A DNA stretch of 64,000 nt from Rhyacophila brunnea (lineage: Eukaryota > Arthropoda > Insecta > Trichoptera > Rhyacophilidae): positions 868,001-932,000 of the forward strand of contig JAGYXB010000200.1 in NCBI GenBank assembly GCA_022495005.1, written 5' to 3'. Below are positions 32,979-44,811 of this stretch, one piece after another. Both the position numbers and the translations under genes were made by a program. The notes beneath the pieces were generated by a model. That model was not told the origin of the DNA. It was given only the letters and a program-made list of their open reading frames with translations, and ran no database searches. Within the stretch, counting starts at the first letter, position 1. Every line of letters starts with the position of its first letter.

Positions 32979-35132
32979 ACTGGATGGACGAAATAGTTAA
33001 TTTCTGTAGAGATATGGGGAAACGTAATGCACAGGATTGAGAAATTAATGCCTTGAGCATTGTTTCCAATTATTGACATTGACATATATAATATGTCGGA
33101 TAGGGTAAGAAATTAAACTAATATTATGGTATTATTTTTTAAAATATTATATTTTAAAAAAATGTCTACAAACTAACCCTTCAAAAAAAGTCATAATTTT
33201 GAACATCAACATTTGAATAATATATTGAAAGGGAATTAATTGTTTCGTAACTAAAAAATACCTAATTCACAATAATCAGGCACGAATTTTGTTACGTTTT
33301 TTTTTATTCATTATTTAAAAATTGTAAATAACTTTTAATGTTATTGTAAGGTATGGGATGCCAGCACGTTAGTGTAATATTAATTTTATTTTGGTTGTTT
33401 GTGAGAAATTTAAAGCTTTTTGCAGTGTCGGAAACGCAAGGTGAATTACGCCAGATGTATATTTTATAAGTTAAATGTATAAATTCAAATCTGGCAAGAA
33501 AAACACTAATTTGGCAACACTGATGATAAGGAGTAGCTGACATGATAATCATGATGACAATTGTAATCATCGTGTATTTAATTAACTATTTATATTCTAC
33601 AATGATATTGTACTCTCATCTCATAATAATCAAACATTACCATTAGTCAATGCGTGAAACTTTGATCAGTCGTTTTATAGTCATTAGCAAACCTAATGAA
33701 CCCTATTAAAACTGTGGTAATTAGTTTGCAGAGCAATAATTAATGTGTTAATTTAAATTTGAATAATTTGAGTACTAATAATAAATAATTACTTTGTTGT
33801 GGCTCAGTGGATAAGCTTGAAATTGTGCGGTTATTTTTCATAATAATTGAAAATTATTATGGAAAATGTTCAAGTGGAAAATTATTCAGTGTTTGATATT
33901 TTTCGCTGAAACTTTGGGTAAGAGGTAATAGTTAATGTAATGTATACAATTTCAACTAATACTCATCCATATAATAATATTATTACCATGCCAAATGATT
34001 ATTGTTAGTTAGTGACAGTTACCATAATATTAACTATGTAATACTTTACTAGCAATAGGTAAATACGCCATTAAAATAGTGAATATTGTTAATTGTATTA
34101 TCATTACCATCAGACCAGCTGATGGCTTCCCCATAGTTTATTCTTCGTCCCTCTCTTCCCAGTTATTTTCGTTCACATACTACCATTAAATTTGATGAGT
34201 TCTTCTATCTATCTGGCTTTAATGAGACCCATTAAGTACCTACCACTCATAGTACAGATTAAAATGATAGAAATGTGAAAACTTATTGCCATAGACCAGA
34301 GTTTTGAAGACGAATTCAGTAAATTAATTTACGACTGTTATATAAGCTATAATTCACAAGAAATACAAAGAGAGCCGTGTGTCCTAAAATAATACCAATA
34401 TTGAATGCGCGCTTCGTTTACGTAACAAGTTTAATTCATATTATGATATTAAAAACAGCATATTGTTTAACACGTGTTTAAGTTTATCCCATATTTTACC
34501 ATATTTGAAATTGAAACCTTGTTGTGACTTCACCTAGATGGCAACCTAATTTCCATTATTTTTACTAAAGAACCAGTGCTTGTCCAATCATAAAACGATA
34601 TGGTACCCCAGTGTATCTAAATAGGAAAGCAGTTATTTTAGAAAAATATGACGAATATTTGAATGAAAAAACGTAATGCGTAGCAAACCTAGCGTCAACC
34701 AGTTTGGTGAGGACATTAATGCACTTATTGGTGTGATAATAGTGTTATGCAAATTCTGACGGCCTATTGCATTAGAGCTTGAGTAAAGGCACCTTTTCAC
34801 GCAGTCGCTTGTCACTATATATTATGTAAGTAACATCTTTATATCGTGTTTGTGCTATATTATTAGTATTACTTGAGTTTATTAGCTATATATACAGATA
34901 TAGTGAGCATTCATTCTATACTATTGATAACAATTTTTTTTAAATATTAAATGCACAGTAAAGAGAATAATATTGTCTCCATAATTATAAAAGGCATTCA
35001 ATGTTTATACAGAATAATAATAATTAAAGTACTTACTACTGATTAACCTACGGGAAATTTAAATATACGGTTTTTGAAATATTGAAAAAAAAATATTGCC
35101 ACCCCTAACTTATAGATTAAAATTAATAGTTG
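32979..35132. other. Long AT-rich stretch, nothing recognised
   Basis: Only small palindromes were seen, for example TAATAATTGAAAATTATTAT near 33841. The frames in this stretch have no motif. Confidence 0.45.
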
Positions 35133-35558
35133 AATACGTGTATTAAATAAGGCTCTAAGTACCAAAAAGTTGTTTTGCCTGTAGTTACAAAATACCGAGT
35201 CATTGCAGTAAAATTTCATGAAGCAGACCTTTTGAAAAATGTAGTTTTACAGTGTGAAGCAATCACGGCAGCTTCTATAATTTTAGGTATTAAGAACTCG
35301 CAAGTGTCAACACACCATCGTCAACTATTTTATATTGAATGCCGTTGACCACTGCAGTGCTACTTACACCATTATAAATAAAACACGCCAACGGACTTAC
35401 AACGTCGACAGGTTTAATTATTTTGCTGTATTTTTTTTACTTGCTTGCGGCACTTAGACTATAGTTGAAGTTATTGGCGTTGGTATGTAGAACATTTTTC
35501 TATAACAATGTCAATTTTTATGTTTTTGGTACTTAGCGCCTTAATTAATACACGTATT
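35133..35558. mobile_element. Element with about 36-bp inverted ends (AATACGTGTATTAA)
   Basis: AATACGTGTATTAAATAAGG and CTCTAAGTACCAAAAA at 35133-35168 are mirrored by TTTTTGGTACTTAGCGCCTT and AATTAATACACGTATT at 35523-35558, with two mismatches over about 36 bases. No transposase frame fits in the 426 bp. No clear target duplication is visible, so the exact ends are uncertain. Confidence 0.65.
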
Positions 35559-35977
35559 TGTTTATCAGTGTGCGTTTGTATTCTTGGCACCACTAATCAG
35601 TGGCACAGTGGGCCAATTGAGTTACGATCGAAAGCATCAGGACGCTGACCAATAATACAATAATTTGCCGAGCGACGTTAACGTGAGACACCCTGCCTTG
35701 GGAACGCACGTAGCGATAGATTGAATCCCAATTATCGGACGACGCGGTCCTCAAATGAATGACAAAGCTGTCACTATAATAAGCCACGTAGACAGGTATT
35801 TCACTATGAGACCACATACCGCGTGGCCAATCAAAGAGAAATGTCTATTATAGCGGTTATTGGTACAAATTAGTGACAAAGACTAACTATTGACTTGAAG
35901 CACCGCCATCTTTAGATTAATAAAGCCTGAGCATAACTTTTTGCACAAGCAACGAGTGGTCCACTGCCATACTATTT
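35559..35977. other. GC-richer non-coding stretch
   Basis: The block 35585-35840 is GC-richer than average. The minus-strand frame 35593-35817 reads without recognisable motifs. No splice structure could be supported. Confidence 0.3.
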
Positions 35978-36229
35978 CGTCGCTGTAGGATTGGTTTGTC
36001 GAATAGACCAAATGTCAAATGTTCAGGAGACGAAAAACAAATTTGATTATCCGTTAAATACATGAAGGTATTCAAATTGTTGTTTTTACGGCATATGAAT
36101 GCTGTTTTCATTACAAAGCAATTTAAAGAAAAGGATGATTCTGGTCCATTTAGATACAAACAATCATTCTGCATTAAAAGGTCGATTTCGACAAAAACGG
36201 ATATTCGACAAACCAATCCTATATCGACG
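35978..36229. mobile_element. MITE-like element with CGTCGCTGTAGG ends, copy 1
   Basis: CGTCGCTGTAGGATTGGTTT at 35978 is mirrored by AAACCAATCCTATATCGACG at 36210-36229. The inverted ends cover 28 bases with two mismatches. ATTT stands on both sides (35974-35977 and 36230-36233), a possible 4-bp target duplication. The 252-bp element has no coding frame. About 180 bases of it recur in reverse orientation at 61147-61324, so it is a mobile family. Confidence 0.85.
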
Positions 36230-36764
36230 ATTTATTGATAACGTAGGTACTTGTAAGCAGAGTTTGGTATTCTATAATGACTGTAGAGTATAAATAAGTT
36301 ATTAGTTATTGTCATTTAAAATCGACTGTCACATTGACATACGTCTTAGTGTATTATGATATTATTATACACAGAAGATGTTTACTTACTTTGATCGTGA
36401 CTTCCAATTATTAATAACACAGAACTAAATCAGATAAACTCCAAGGACTCCAAGACACGTTAAAATAATTTGAAATAAATCTGAAACCAAGAATACTCCT
36501 ACAAGCGAACACGACAGACGCGTCAGTATGAGCACTCTATAGACAATAACAGGTCATCCATAGACAACGGGAGGGGCGGAAAGGTAGGACCAGTCGTGAA
36601 TGTATCGGTTTTCCTCTTCAGTTGGCAATGGTTGAAGACACTGACAAGATTAACGATACATACTTATACAGTATCAATCTGTAATAATATACGCATAGTA
36701 TAATAATATATAGTATATTATTATATAACATACTATATATTATATTATAGTATAGTATATATAC
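36230..36764. other. Non-coding stretch with an AT palindromic tract
   Basis: At 36690-36765 the sequence is nearly pure A/T with nested TATAGTATATTATTATA-type palindromes. The rest holds nothing recognised. Confidence 0.45.
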
Positions 36765-37080
36765 CAGTGGCGAGGGTTGAAGGTAGGCTGTTAAATAAAT
36801 AAATAAAATGTACACATTAAACTTTGTTAGTCAAACTTATTTGTTTTCATTGAACTAAGAATAAAATTTACAGATGGTGGTGGTTAATTCTTAAAATTCA
36901 ATTAAACCTTTCCTAAACCAAACCATCATAGTTTATGTATGCTATGGTCGATCCAACAAAAATAGTACACACTTTTTCAGTCATACTTATATTATGTTTT
37001 CGTTGAATTAAACATACATAGCAAAGATGGTGCTGGTTAGGTTTTTAAAATTCATTTAACCATCGATAAAAAATATTATT
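36765..37080. repeat. Foldback element FB3, copy 3 (two left arms in tandem)
   Basis: CAGTGGCGAGGGTTGAAGGT starts a left arm that runs through TTGTTTTCATTGAACTAAG and AAACCTTTCCTAAACCAAAC. A second left arm follows at about 36955 with TTTTCGTTGAATTAAAC and GATGGTGCTGGTTAGG. No right arm is attached. Confidence 0.7.
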
Positions 37081-37827
37081 TTCTTTTTAAAATATTTCAA
37101 GGTTGGACATGCTCAGCGTACGTCAAAATGGAGCTTTTATGCTCTTCTCAAAGCATGATCCTGAACATTCCTTAAACGTTGTAGATAATTTATTTACATA
37201 ATTGTGAAGCCTTATTATCCTTTATATTTATTTTAGACATTTCATGACTGCATAAAGTATTTTTATTACATAAAATAGTATTCTTTTAAACCTCTCGCTC
37301 TAATGTTTTAGAATATAGTCATATTTCGGTACGTCCATGTGCAGTGGTGTTAAGATTTTTTATGTTTATTAATTTTTAAAAGCATTTATAAAACCATTAG
37401 TAAAATTTATGTGGACATTATTATAGTGAAATATTTACAATAAAAAAATATATTGATAATCTCTGTGATCTGATCTGAAATTTGACAAAAATTAGGCATT
37501 TTATTATTCAAAAAACGGGCAAGATTTACACATTTAAAGATACTTTTAAAGATACTGATTATAAGCTATGTTTTTGACCATTCAAATGTGATAAACAATC
37601 TACGAATTATCTAATTATTGACCTAAGAATAAGGTAGTATTTTTTTGAAATACACCATTTCTATTGGCATTTCCCAGTGGCTGAACTACAACATACGGCC
37701 GTAGTCATAAATTGACAAACGATAAATGAATTAGGGAGTAAGATCATGGTAACCCGCGTGTTTGAACATGTACCGTTTAAAAAAAACGGTTAGGTACATG
37801 TACACGCTGAGCATGTGGGCCGTTAAT
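37081..37827. other. AT-rich stretch, nothing recognised
   Basis: No coding frame or element ends were recognised. Confidence 0.4.
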
Positions 37828-38027
37828 GGATAATTTTAGATATTTTATAGATAAACGAATATTTTTTGACTATTATCTACTGTGGCTTGGATTATCCAGG
37901 GTTTACTGAATTTTAAAAACTAACAAACATTATATACATATTAGTGTAGTCTTAGTTCAATGAAAACAAAACTACGTATGACTGACAAAGTTTAGTGTGC
38001 ATTATTAATATGGGATCTTAAAAGCCT
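37828..38027. repeat. Foldback element FB3, copy 4 (right arm only)
   Basis: TGGCTTGGATTATCCAGGGT, CTTAGTTCAATGAAAACAAA and TGACTGACAAAGTTTAGTGT match the right arm of the copy at 58333-58912. It ends near GGATCTTAAAAGCCTA without the terminal CGCCACTG. Confidence 0.65.
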
Positions 38028-38709
38028 ATAGATATATACTAACCAGGGAACTCAGAAATAATGGGAACTGAAATACATAACGGGTAAGGCGATAGCAGAT
38101 AACCGACTCAAGTAAGGAAGAACCGGGTTAAACTTACACACGTGTCAAGAATACATTTTATATCGAATACTGAAAACTGCTCTCGGTTTATGCATTTACG
38201 CTCATTTAATGTTGGTGTATTACTCGTATTTTCGTAGGACATTCACACATTCAAAACCCGGCATCAACAAGCGACGTATTGAATATAGCCTATCGGTATT
38301 CTATTTATTATCTGTTCTGTGATACTAACATTCTTTCTTCTTATTCTATTCTTTTTAACACTACAACATGCCATGATGATAGTAGTATATAAGGACTAAC
38401 TCGCAAAATAGATGAAAAAGCTTTTTTAGTGAGTCAATAATATTATTTAATACATTAGATTCCATGTCGTGCTTTGAAGGTCTTGAAATTATAATATGTT
38501 CACCCATGTATATAAATTGAAGTACCTACCAACAATAATATAATAATATAGTATTATGAAATATGTTTGCAGAATATCTATGTTTATGCCATATTGAAGA
38601 TAGTTGAATTTGTAATAGCATAATAGAGAGGTGATAAAGTATCCTTTGAAAGCGTTTGAAATGTAATGTAGATATTTCGACGTATAACTCTGAGATTAAG
38701 CGGGATTAA
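38028..38709. other. Non-coding stretch with small shared motifs
   Basis: GGAACTGAAATACATAACGG near 38062 recurs with one change near 62041. TGAAGGTCTTGAAATTATAA near 38475 resembles the family L LINE 3' untranslated signature, possibly a very old tail. Confidence 0.35.
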
Positions 38710-38808
38710 ATGACGTGTTTATTGCCACTCGTGTCTGTCACAGTGGGGGGATGTATAATTTATAAGGAGCGAGCAGTACTATGGCAAGTGTTGAATCCAA
38801 CAAACAAG
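38710..38808 (+). other. Possible first-exon-like segment before a consensus splice donor
   Basis: An ATG at 38710 opens a frame of 33 codons (TCLLPLVSVTVGGCIIYKER in part) that meets CAAG|GTAAGT at 38808-38809, a perfect donor. The region is GC-richer than its flanks up to about 38930. No family is recognised. The signal may be chance or part of an old element. Confidence 0.2.
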
Positions 38809-39160
38809 GTAAGTAAACAAACAATTAAATCGACGCTTATCAAATCGCCGCCCCTTATAAACGGCAATATCTCAAGGGGAAAACCCTCTCTATTGTCTCC
38901 GTGAGGAGTGACTGGCGCAGAAACATTTCCCGCTAACTATTTTATTTTCACTTGTTGAATAATAATTCCATTCTCAAATTAAGGCGCCAACTTAGCAGTG
39001 ATATTTATAACGATTAATTTAATCATTTACTGTCTTAAGCTAATGGGTATGATACAGCTTCTTTTTTTTATACGTAGAATTGCATTTTTCTTTACGGTAC
39101 CTACATCATGGGGTGCCATGGCCAGCGATGCCGAACCACGAAATTTTGTTAGCGTATATG
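38809..39160. other. Non-coding stretch, nothing recognised
   Basis: A 70-codon frame at 38998-39210 runs into the next element and has no motif. Confidence 0.35.
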
Positions 39161-39534
39161 TGAAGCGCCTAGTTTCAAAAGCCCCTAAAACGGCTTTTGA
39201 AAAATTTTGAGTTAGATATGTGTTTAGATGGATATTTTTGTTACCTATATTATGGCCAAAGATTGAACTTTATAAACGTTAATACGTATGATAAAAAATT
39301 AGGGTAAATTTCAAAACCCGCTAAATTGGGTGGGTGTGCTTTTCAAATACCCCTAAAATGGAAAGCCAAAATACTCTTTAAAATATAAGGAATTAAAAAT
39401 TAAATACATAAAGTTCACAGATTTAATAGATATAATTTTTTCTCATTTTTCTCAAAATTATCTAAAATCGTTTTTCTCATTTTTCTCAGAACTACCTTAA
39501 ATCATTTTAGGGGGTTTTGAAACTAGGCGCTTCA
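39161..39534. mobile_element. Element with 30-bp inverted ends (TGAAGCGCCTAG)
   Basis: TGAAGCGCCTAGTTTCAAAA at 39161 is mirrored by TTTTGAAACTAGGCGCTTCA ending at 39534. The match covers about 30 bases with one mismatch (GCCCC against CCCCC). Degenerate internal copies (TTCAAAACCCGCTAAA, CAAATACCCCTAAAA) and a duplicated TTTTTCTCATTTTTCTCA lie inside. It is 374 bp long with no coding capacity. A LINE tail begins directly after it. Confidence 0.75.
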
Positions 39535-39535
39535 T

Positions 39536-40090
39536 GTATTTATTTTATTTTATTTATTTATTTTTACATATTGTTGAAATTACAAATTATAAATTTAAGA
39601 CGTTCATAACATGATATTTAAAAACAAAGAAACAGTCTAAAGAAGAAATAAATATATGCAGTATCACAAAAACAGTATGAAAAGTAAAGTAAAAAGTACA
39701 AAAATTATAAAAAATATAAATTATAAAGCATGGAAGCACACCGAATGAGTTAAGTAGACCCTATTTTAAGAATTTATAAAACAACTTCCACCTATACTCA
39801 TTCTCACGTAGGTGGAATATATCAACATCTGAAGCGATTTGGTTGAACAGAGTTATTTCACTCCCAATTAGCATCACCAATGGCATGTTAGTTCTGCTCC
39901 TCGGGAGAACAAACAACTGATGCTCCCGATGTCTAAGATGGTTATCAGGGACACATAAGTTAATGCTACCAAGAATGGCAGAGTTCTCATTTACACAACG
40001 TGTAAGTCGAAAAATACGTGGCCAAATATTGATATCTTCTAGCATTACAGTATGTAAGCATAACTAAGAGAAAGCCAGTCGGATAGATAA
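39536..40090 (-). pseudogene. Jockey-like LINE (family L) 3' end, minus
   Basis: The minus strand reads the frame 40045-39761 (RIFRLTRCVNENSAILGS, FVLPRSRTNMPLVMLIGSE, DIFHLRENEY, YKFLK) and then the 3' untranslated region with CATGTTATGAACGTCTTAAA. The A-rich tail lies at 39536-39570 in plus coordinates. Identity to 27230-27945 continues to about 40090, where it is 5' truncated. The frame is unbroken over 94 codons. Confidence 0.85.
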
Positions 40091-41716
40091 TAGAAAACCG
40101 TTTCATGTGATAATGTAAGTATCACCTACAGCAAAACGTAGAGCGGGAGGTGAGAAGATGATTGTGAAGCACAAAAATCATCAGTCACTCAACAATCAAT
40201 GATGCGTAGCACCTGTACCGCTTGTCGCAGTAAAACAAATAAGATGTCAAACGAATTATTTTAAAAAAACTCCAACTGAAAAGTTATTATTACATTCTAA
40301 AGTTATAAATACGTGAAATAGTTTTCCGAAGTATGAATTTTCCAACAATGTTGATGTATTCAAAAATAAAATACAATTTGAATCAATTACAAGAAAGATT
40401 AAACTTTAAAATGAATGTAAAAAGGTGCATTCACTAATCTAGAACATTCTAAATATTATAGACAGAGAAATAAAAAGAAGGTCACTTGCGCTAATAGCAA
40501 TATAATACCACCATGGCCATCAACGTCGGGAATTACAATTACAAATCAAATCAAAATGACTTCAACAATTATTAATTTAAATAATTCTACGTTCATTCAT
40601 TAATCAAAATATAATATTATCACACAACTCGACTTTCAACAGACGTAGTTTTACCACAAACCCGAACTGCGGTGGCCCGAGCATAGCTACAGCAATTTTT
40701 TCACATTTTAATACTGCACCAAGCTATGAGACATAATTACAGTAGTGTAGTAGAAGTGATACTGAAGTATGTTATAGAGACAATCACATAACACCCGGTT
40801 TCTGAGAAAATCACATAAATGTATTATGTACTGTCATAAAAATAGTCAAGGCTATTATTACACAGGTAAATTTATAACGTTAGGTGTCTGATTAGTTTAT
40901 AATGAGTTAAGTTAGGTAAGTTTTATAATGCTCATTATATAAATGAAGTTTAGACAATAAATTCTTATTACAGCTTTACTGAGATAATACCATTTTTTTG
41001 GCTTTCCGTCACATTATTTATAATTTTATCGTGGCTCTATTTTTTGATTAACTGATCGGACGTTGTCCAGCTCTCATTGATAGATTATATTATATTCTCT
41101 ATTGTTGATAATATATAACAGTTTGCTTGACTTAAAATACCTATATTGATGTGTTAATAAGCATAATATCGTATTTTTCCGTTTCCGTTTTTAACAAAAT
41201 GTTTCATATCTTTTTGACTAGGTATCTTCATCTTGAAAACGGTGATTCAGAAAAAAAAATATTTAGAATTGATTTTAATTGTAGAAGCATTATAGTTTGA
41301 GAAGTAATGCGGCATATTTGATATGATGTAGCGCAAAAACGTTATTTACATTCATAGTTTCTCTAGAGAGGTGTCATACAAGCCACACAATATCCACCAA
41401 TGTTACGTGACGATAAATATTACATCACAAATATTAACACCCAATTGACACGGACTGAATTCATATTATGTAAATTTTATCCTTCAATAACAAAATAATT
41501 GACGAAGAGAGAAATCATACAATATAACTGTGTTTACTTACGTAATAGGTAATTAAATTAATTTGTCTAGATACTACACACTTCTTTCCTGATAATGATC
41601 GTTTCCATCCTTATGATATACAATCTACATTATATGGACTTTTTCAGGTGTTTGGATTGAATCAATATAATGTATTAAGTATACAACAAAATATTATCCA
41701 CCTACATTAATTAAAA
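40091..41716. other. AT-rich stretch, nothing recognised
   Basis: No coding frame, tRNA-like boxes or inverted ends were recognised. Confidence 0.45.
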
Positions 41717-42066
41717 GCGTCCCCGGAAAAGGGGTCTATATAATATATCATATCAAAAAGTGATTTTATTGACTAGAACGGGTCTTTATAGCGTTGCTGA
41801 CGATATTGGAAAGTATTATACTTTTAACTACAACACTTTTTGAGATATTAGCAACACTAAAATGCTTACTGTAGAAAAGGGGTCTATATTATGATTATTT
41901 TATTATCTAAAATAAAAAAATAAAAATTTGTCAATGATAAAGAGTGTTTTCATAAATATAATTATTATCACAGATATACTCCAAAAGTCCGCATGATCGA
42001 ATAAAACATCTTTTACCTCTCCTGAACAATTTTGTTTTTGCATATAGACCCCTTTTCCGGGGACGC
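41717..42066. mobile_element. Element with perfect 25-bp inverted ends (GCGTCCCCGG)
   Basis: GCGTCCCCGGAAAAGGGGTC plus TATAT at 41717-41741 is exactly mirrored at 42042-42066. A third copy of GAAAAGGGGTCTATAT lies inside at about 41876-41891 in the left-end orientation. Imperfect matching extends outward (TAATTAAAA against TAATTGACG). The element is about 350 bp with no coding frame. The target duplication could not be fixed. Confidence 0.85.
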
Positions 42067-42279
42067 CGTCAATTATGAATTACTCCTGTATTGTTTTACG
42101 GTTTAAAATAAATAAAAATCATTCTATTGACTGGAGTCTAAAATACTTAATTAATAAACAAATGAGAACACACGACATCTGCATTTGTTATTATTTAATT
42201 ATTATAAATATCTGCTGTATTTAAGTTAAATATCTTGTGTTCCCATAGGTGTCGTTGATATTATGACATTTTTTTGACC

Positions 42280-42525
42280 ATGTCCGATCTTGATAAGATT
42301 ATATGGGGTTCCACAGAGTGGAGGTTTGTATTAACATAAATTAAAATTAATTTTGGTTTTACGAGAAATGGATGTCAGCCACTTGCTCAACCTATTAGGT
42401 CCCATATCTACTCTGACCCATACACAAATTGAAAAACAATATGTGTACTTGTCAGACCCAGGATTCGAACCTGAGACCCACGATGCTATAGGCAGACGCT
42501 TAAGCCGCGCGGCCATCGTGGGTGT
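42280..42525 (-). mobile_element. tRNA-headed SINE, family B (minus), best head
   Basis: The minus-strand head has box A TGGCCGCGCGGCTTAAGCG and box B GGTTCGAATCCTGGG, each close to consensus, with CACCCACGATGG at the start able to pair with part of CATCGTGGGT. The body carries TAGGTTGAGCAAGTGGCTGA, and the tail reads CACTCTGTGGAACCCCATA. Copies at 25262, 30975, 42640 and 59180 share body and tail. Confidence 0.85.
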
Positions 42526-42639
42526 GATATATATAATAATATTATTAACATACACTATTATCGGGTCAATACGTAGATACTCAGTAAATATTAAAGGCTA
42601 TCCGCAGTTGGCTCCTTTACTTACTCTGTGAATATGTCA

Positions 42640-42830
42640 TTGTGTAGATGTTCGATTCCCGGGTCTGGCAAAAATTCACATGCTTTTGCAATTTGTGCTT
42701 ACACAAGGACTTAATAGATTAAGCAAATGGTAAATATCCATTTACCCTGAAAACAAAAATCTGTCAATACAACCTCTTGTATGTAAAGGCCCATCTTAGG
42801 ATCGAACATGACTAAAAATATTATATATTA
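42640..42830 (+). mobile_element. tRNA-headed SINE, family B (plus), partial head
   Basis: Box B GTTCGATTCCCGGGTCTGGC at 42649 is followed by TTTTGCAATTTGTGCTTAC, the body ACTTAATAGATTAAGCAAAT, and the tail AATACAACCTCTTGTATG with GGCCCATC. It stands 120 bases from a minus copy, so the two are arranged head to head. Confidence 0.7.
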
Positions 42831-43080
42831 TACTATATATTTAGAAATAATTATCCTGTTAAGTTATTCTCTTATAGCTGAGGATCGTGTTCATTCTCAA
42901 TACAATCCTCCTTTTTGCGACTAAATCTCTCCTCAGCGGTATTTTTCTCCCTCGTGGTAGAAAAACAAAACAACGGTTTTTTTCATTTGATCAAACTGAA
43001 AGCATATCCATCTGTGCTGTAGTACATGTCTAGTGATATTATTTTTAGCCTCTGGTTAATTTTTTTTTAAATAAGTAATA
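42831..43080. other. Spacer, nothing recognised
   Basis: No element ends or frames were recognised. Confidence 0.4.
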
Positions 43081-43084
43081 CAAT

Positions 43085-43165
43085 TTTGATTCTACCGGGA
43101 ATCGATACTAGAACCATTGGTGTTAGAGGCCAATTTTTCATGCACTGGACTACGAGGGCCGCCCA
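43085..43165 (-). mobile_element. tRNA-like head remnant (minus)
   Basis: On the minus strand TAGTCCAGTGCATGAAAAAT resembles box A and TAGTATCGATTCCCGGTAG resembles box B (near 43090), spaced about as in a tRNA head. The family is not A or B by sequence. Confidence 0.4.
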
Positions 43166-44811
43166 AGGGTTTGCTCCGTCTGCGCTCCGCCCAAATTTCA
43201 AAGCTATCACATTTCAGAAGCATCAAAGGCGTTTATATTTTCCTCAAGGTCAACATTTTAATACTAAAAATGTAAAAAAAGTTACTTTAGTCAGGCACTC
43301 CTTTAAGATATAATACGTTATTTAAAAAATAGGCAAAGAAAATATTCTTAGAATATGTTATTTAATTTTAAAATAATATTTGATTATTAAATTTACTTTA
43401 CTGAAAAAATAGTCTATTACCTACCTGCATGTTTATCACTCTAGCGTCTTAAATATTAGAACTGGCGAATTAAATTATATAATAAAATTTATAAGAAAAT
43501 TCTAAGAATATATAAATAACCTTGATATTTGAGATGAATAATTAAAGAGGTAAATATCTTACAACAAATTTAATAATTCTAGATAAATTTATTAACTAGA
43601 GAAAGATTTTTGGTTGCTGTATTATATCGTGCATAGTTCTAGCTTTATTGTAAATCACTATCCCAGACAGCCTTGTAATGCATTATGAATTTTATTGGGT
43701 TTCCATAGTAACTCGAGATTAACTTACTCAAAGAAACTCATACCTGAAGCAGTATTTATTATCTTAAAAACAGTCTTTTAAACAAATATCCGTGGCGGAA
43801 ATTATGAACATGCATCAAAATCTTTTTGGTATAACACGGGCTAATCGGATACGTTGAATTCAGAGCTCAATCCAGCATACTAATTTATTCATAGCTCTGC
43901 TTGTGAGCACCTGCAAGAACAATTTGTTCCTGCCATCTAAACGCCACTCGCTTGTTGGACGCTGTTGGTATTTTAGAATAAATGGACGATTGCCATCGTG
44001 GTGCCGGAAAAAATTAATGAAACGTTTAAAAAAACGTACTTTACCATTTAAAACACTAATTAGCTAGCAAAAGAGTAAATATATACCTACTTAAACTAGA
44101 AAAAAGCATCGCAGTTTTTTGTACTTCATATAGCGCTTGGTAATACAGATACCTAATTAAATTCTAATAATAATGATAAAGTCTCTTCTAGATAATTTAA
44201 TGAAAATATGGAATTTCATGGATTATTATTTTTAACATCAATGCATGCCACACTGCACAATACTGTAGGTATTTATATCATCGCTGCATTCAGATATGGA
44301 TGATTTTATTGAATATAATATTATGAACATTACTAGATGTTAAATAGAAAAGAAAGTCGTAAGAATAATGTGGTGTGAAATGCATCCTAAAGATCTCATG
44401 GACAGCAAAGATTACAAACATATAGTATCAATACTATCGACCGAAGGTACTTGATAGAATTTGAATTTTAATTCTAATGAATTTATATCCATTATAAAAT
44501 AAACAAGTGTGGAAGAGCGGTTCCTTAAAATATTCCATAAACAAAAATGATAATTTGGAATGACTCACCATCATCGCAAATATCGAGGGTTAACGAAGAA
44601 GAAGGAATTCGTCTAAGCGAAAGATTAAAAGACAGATGCCACAGGTCTCCGAAACCTTTATATGAACGATGGAATGCTGGAATTTCTGGAGAGACATAAC
44701 AAGGATAAATAATAAACATTTTATCAGCCGAGATTAATGACGTGGGTCTCGGATTCTAATCTCGCAACCGATAAATTGACATATGGTTGGACCAATTATA
44801 TTGGCTGTCAT
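43166..44811. other. AT-rich stretch, nothing recognised
   Basis: The plus strand near 44610-44700 reads SERLKDRCHRSPKPLYERWN, which faintly recalls retroelement C-termini but is too short to assign. Confidence 0.35.

Noticed and set aside
35593..35817. Minus-strand coding gene with a hydrophobic segment
   Set aside because: No signal peptide at the start, no recognised motif, no splice support.
36690..36765. Cruciform or origin-like AT palindrome
   Set aside because: Such tracts are expected in DNA this AT-rich, and no functional motif accompanies it.
44600..44720. Retroelement C-terminus (SERLKDRCHRSP)
   Set aside because: Too short and without a second matching block.
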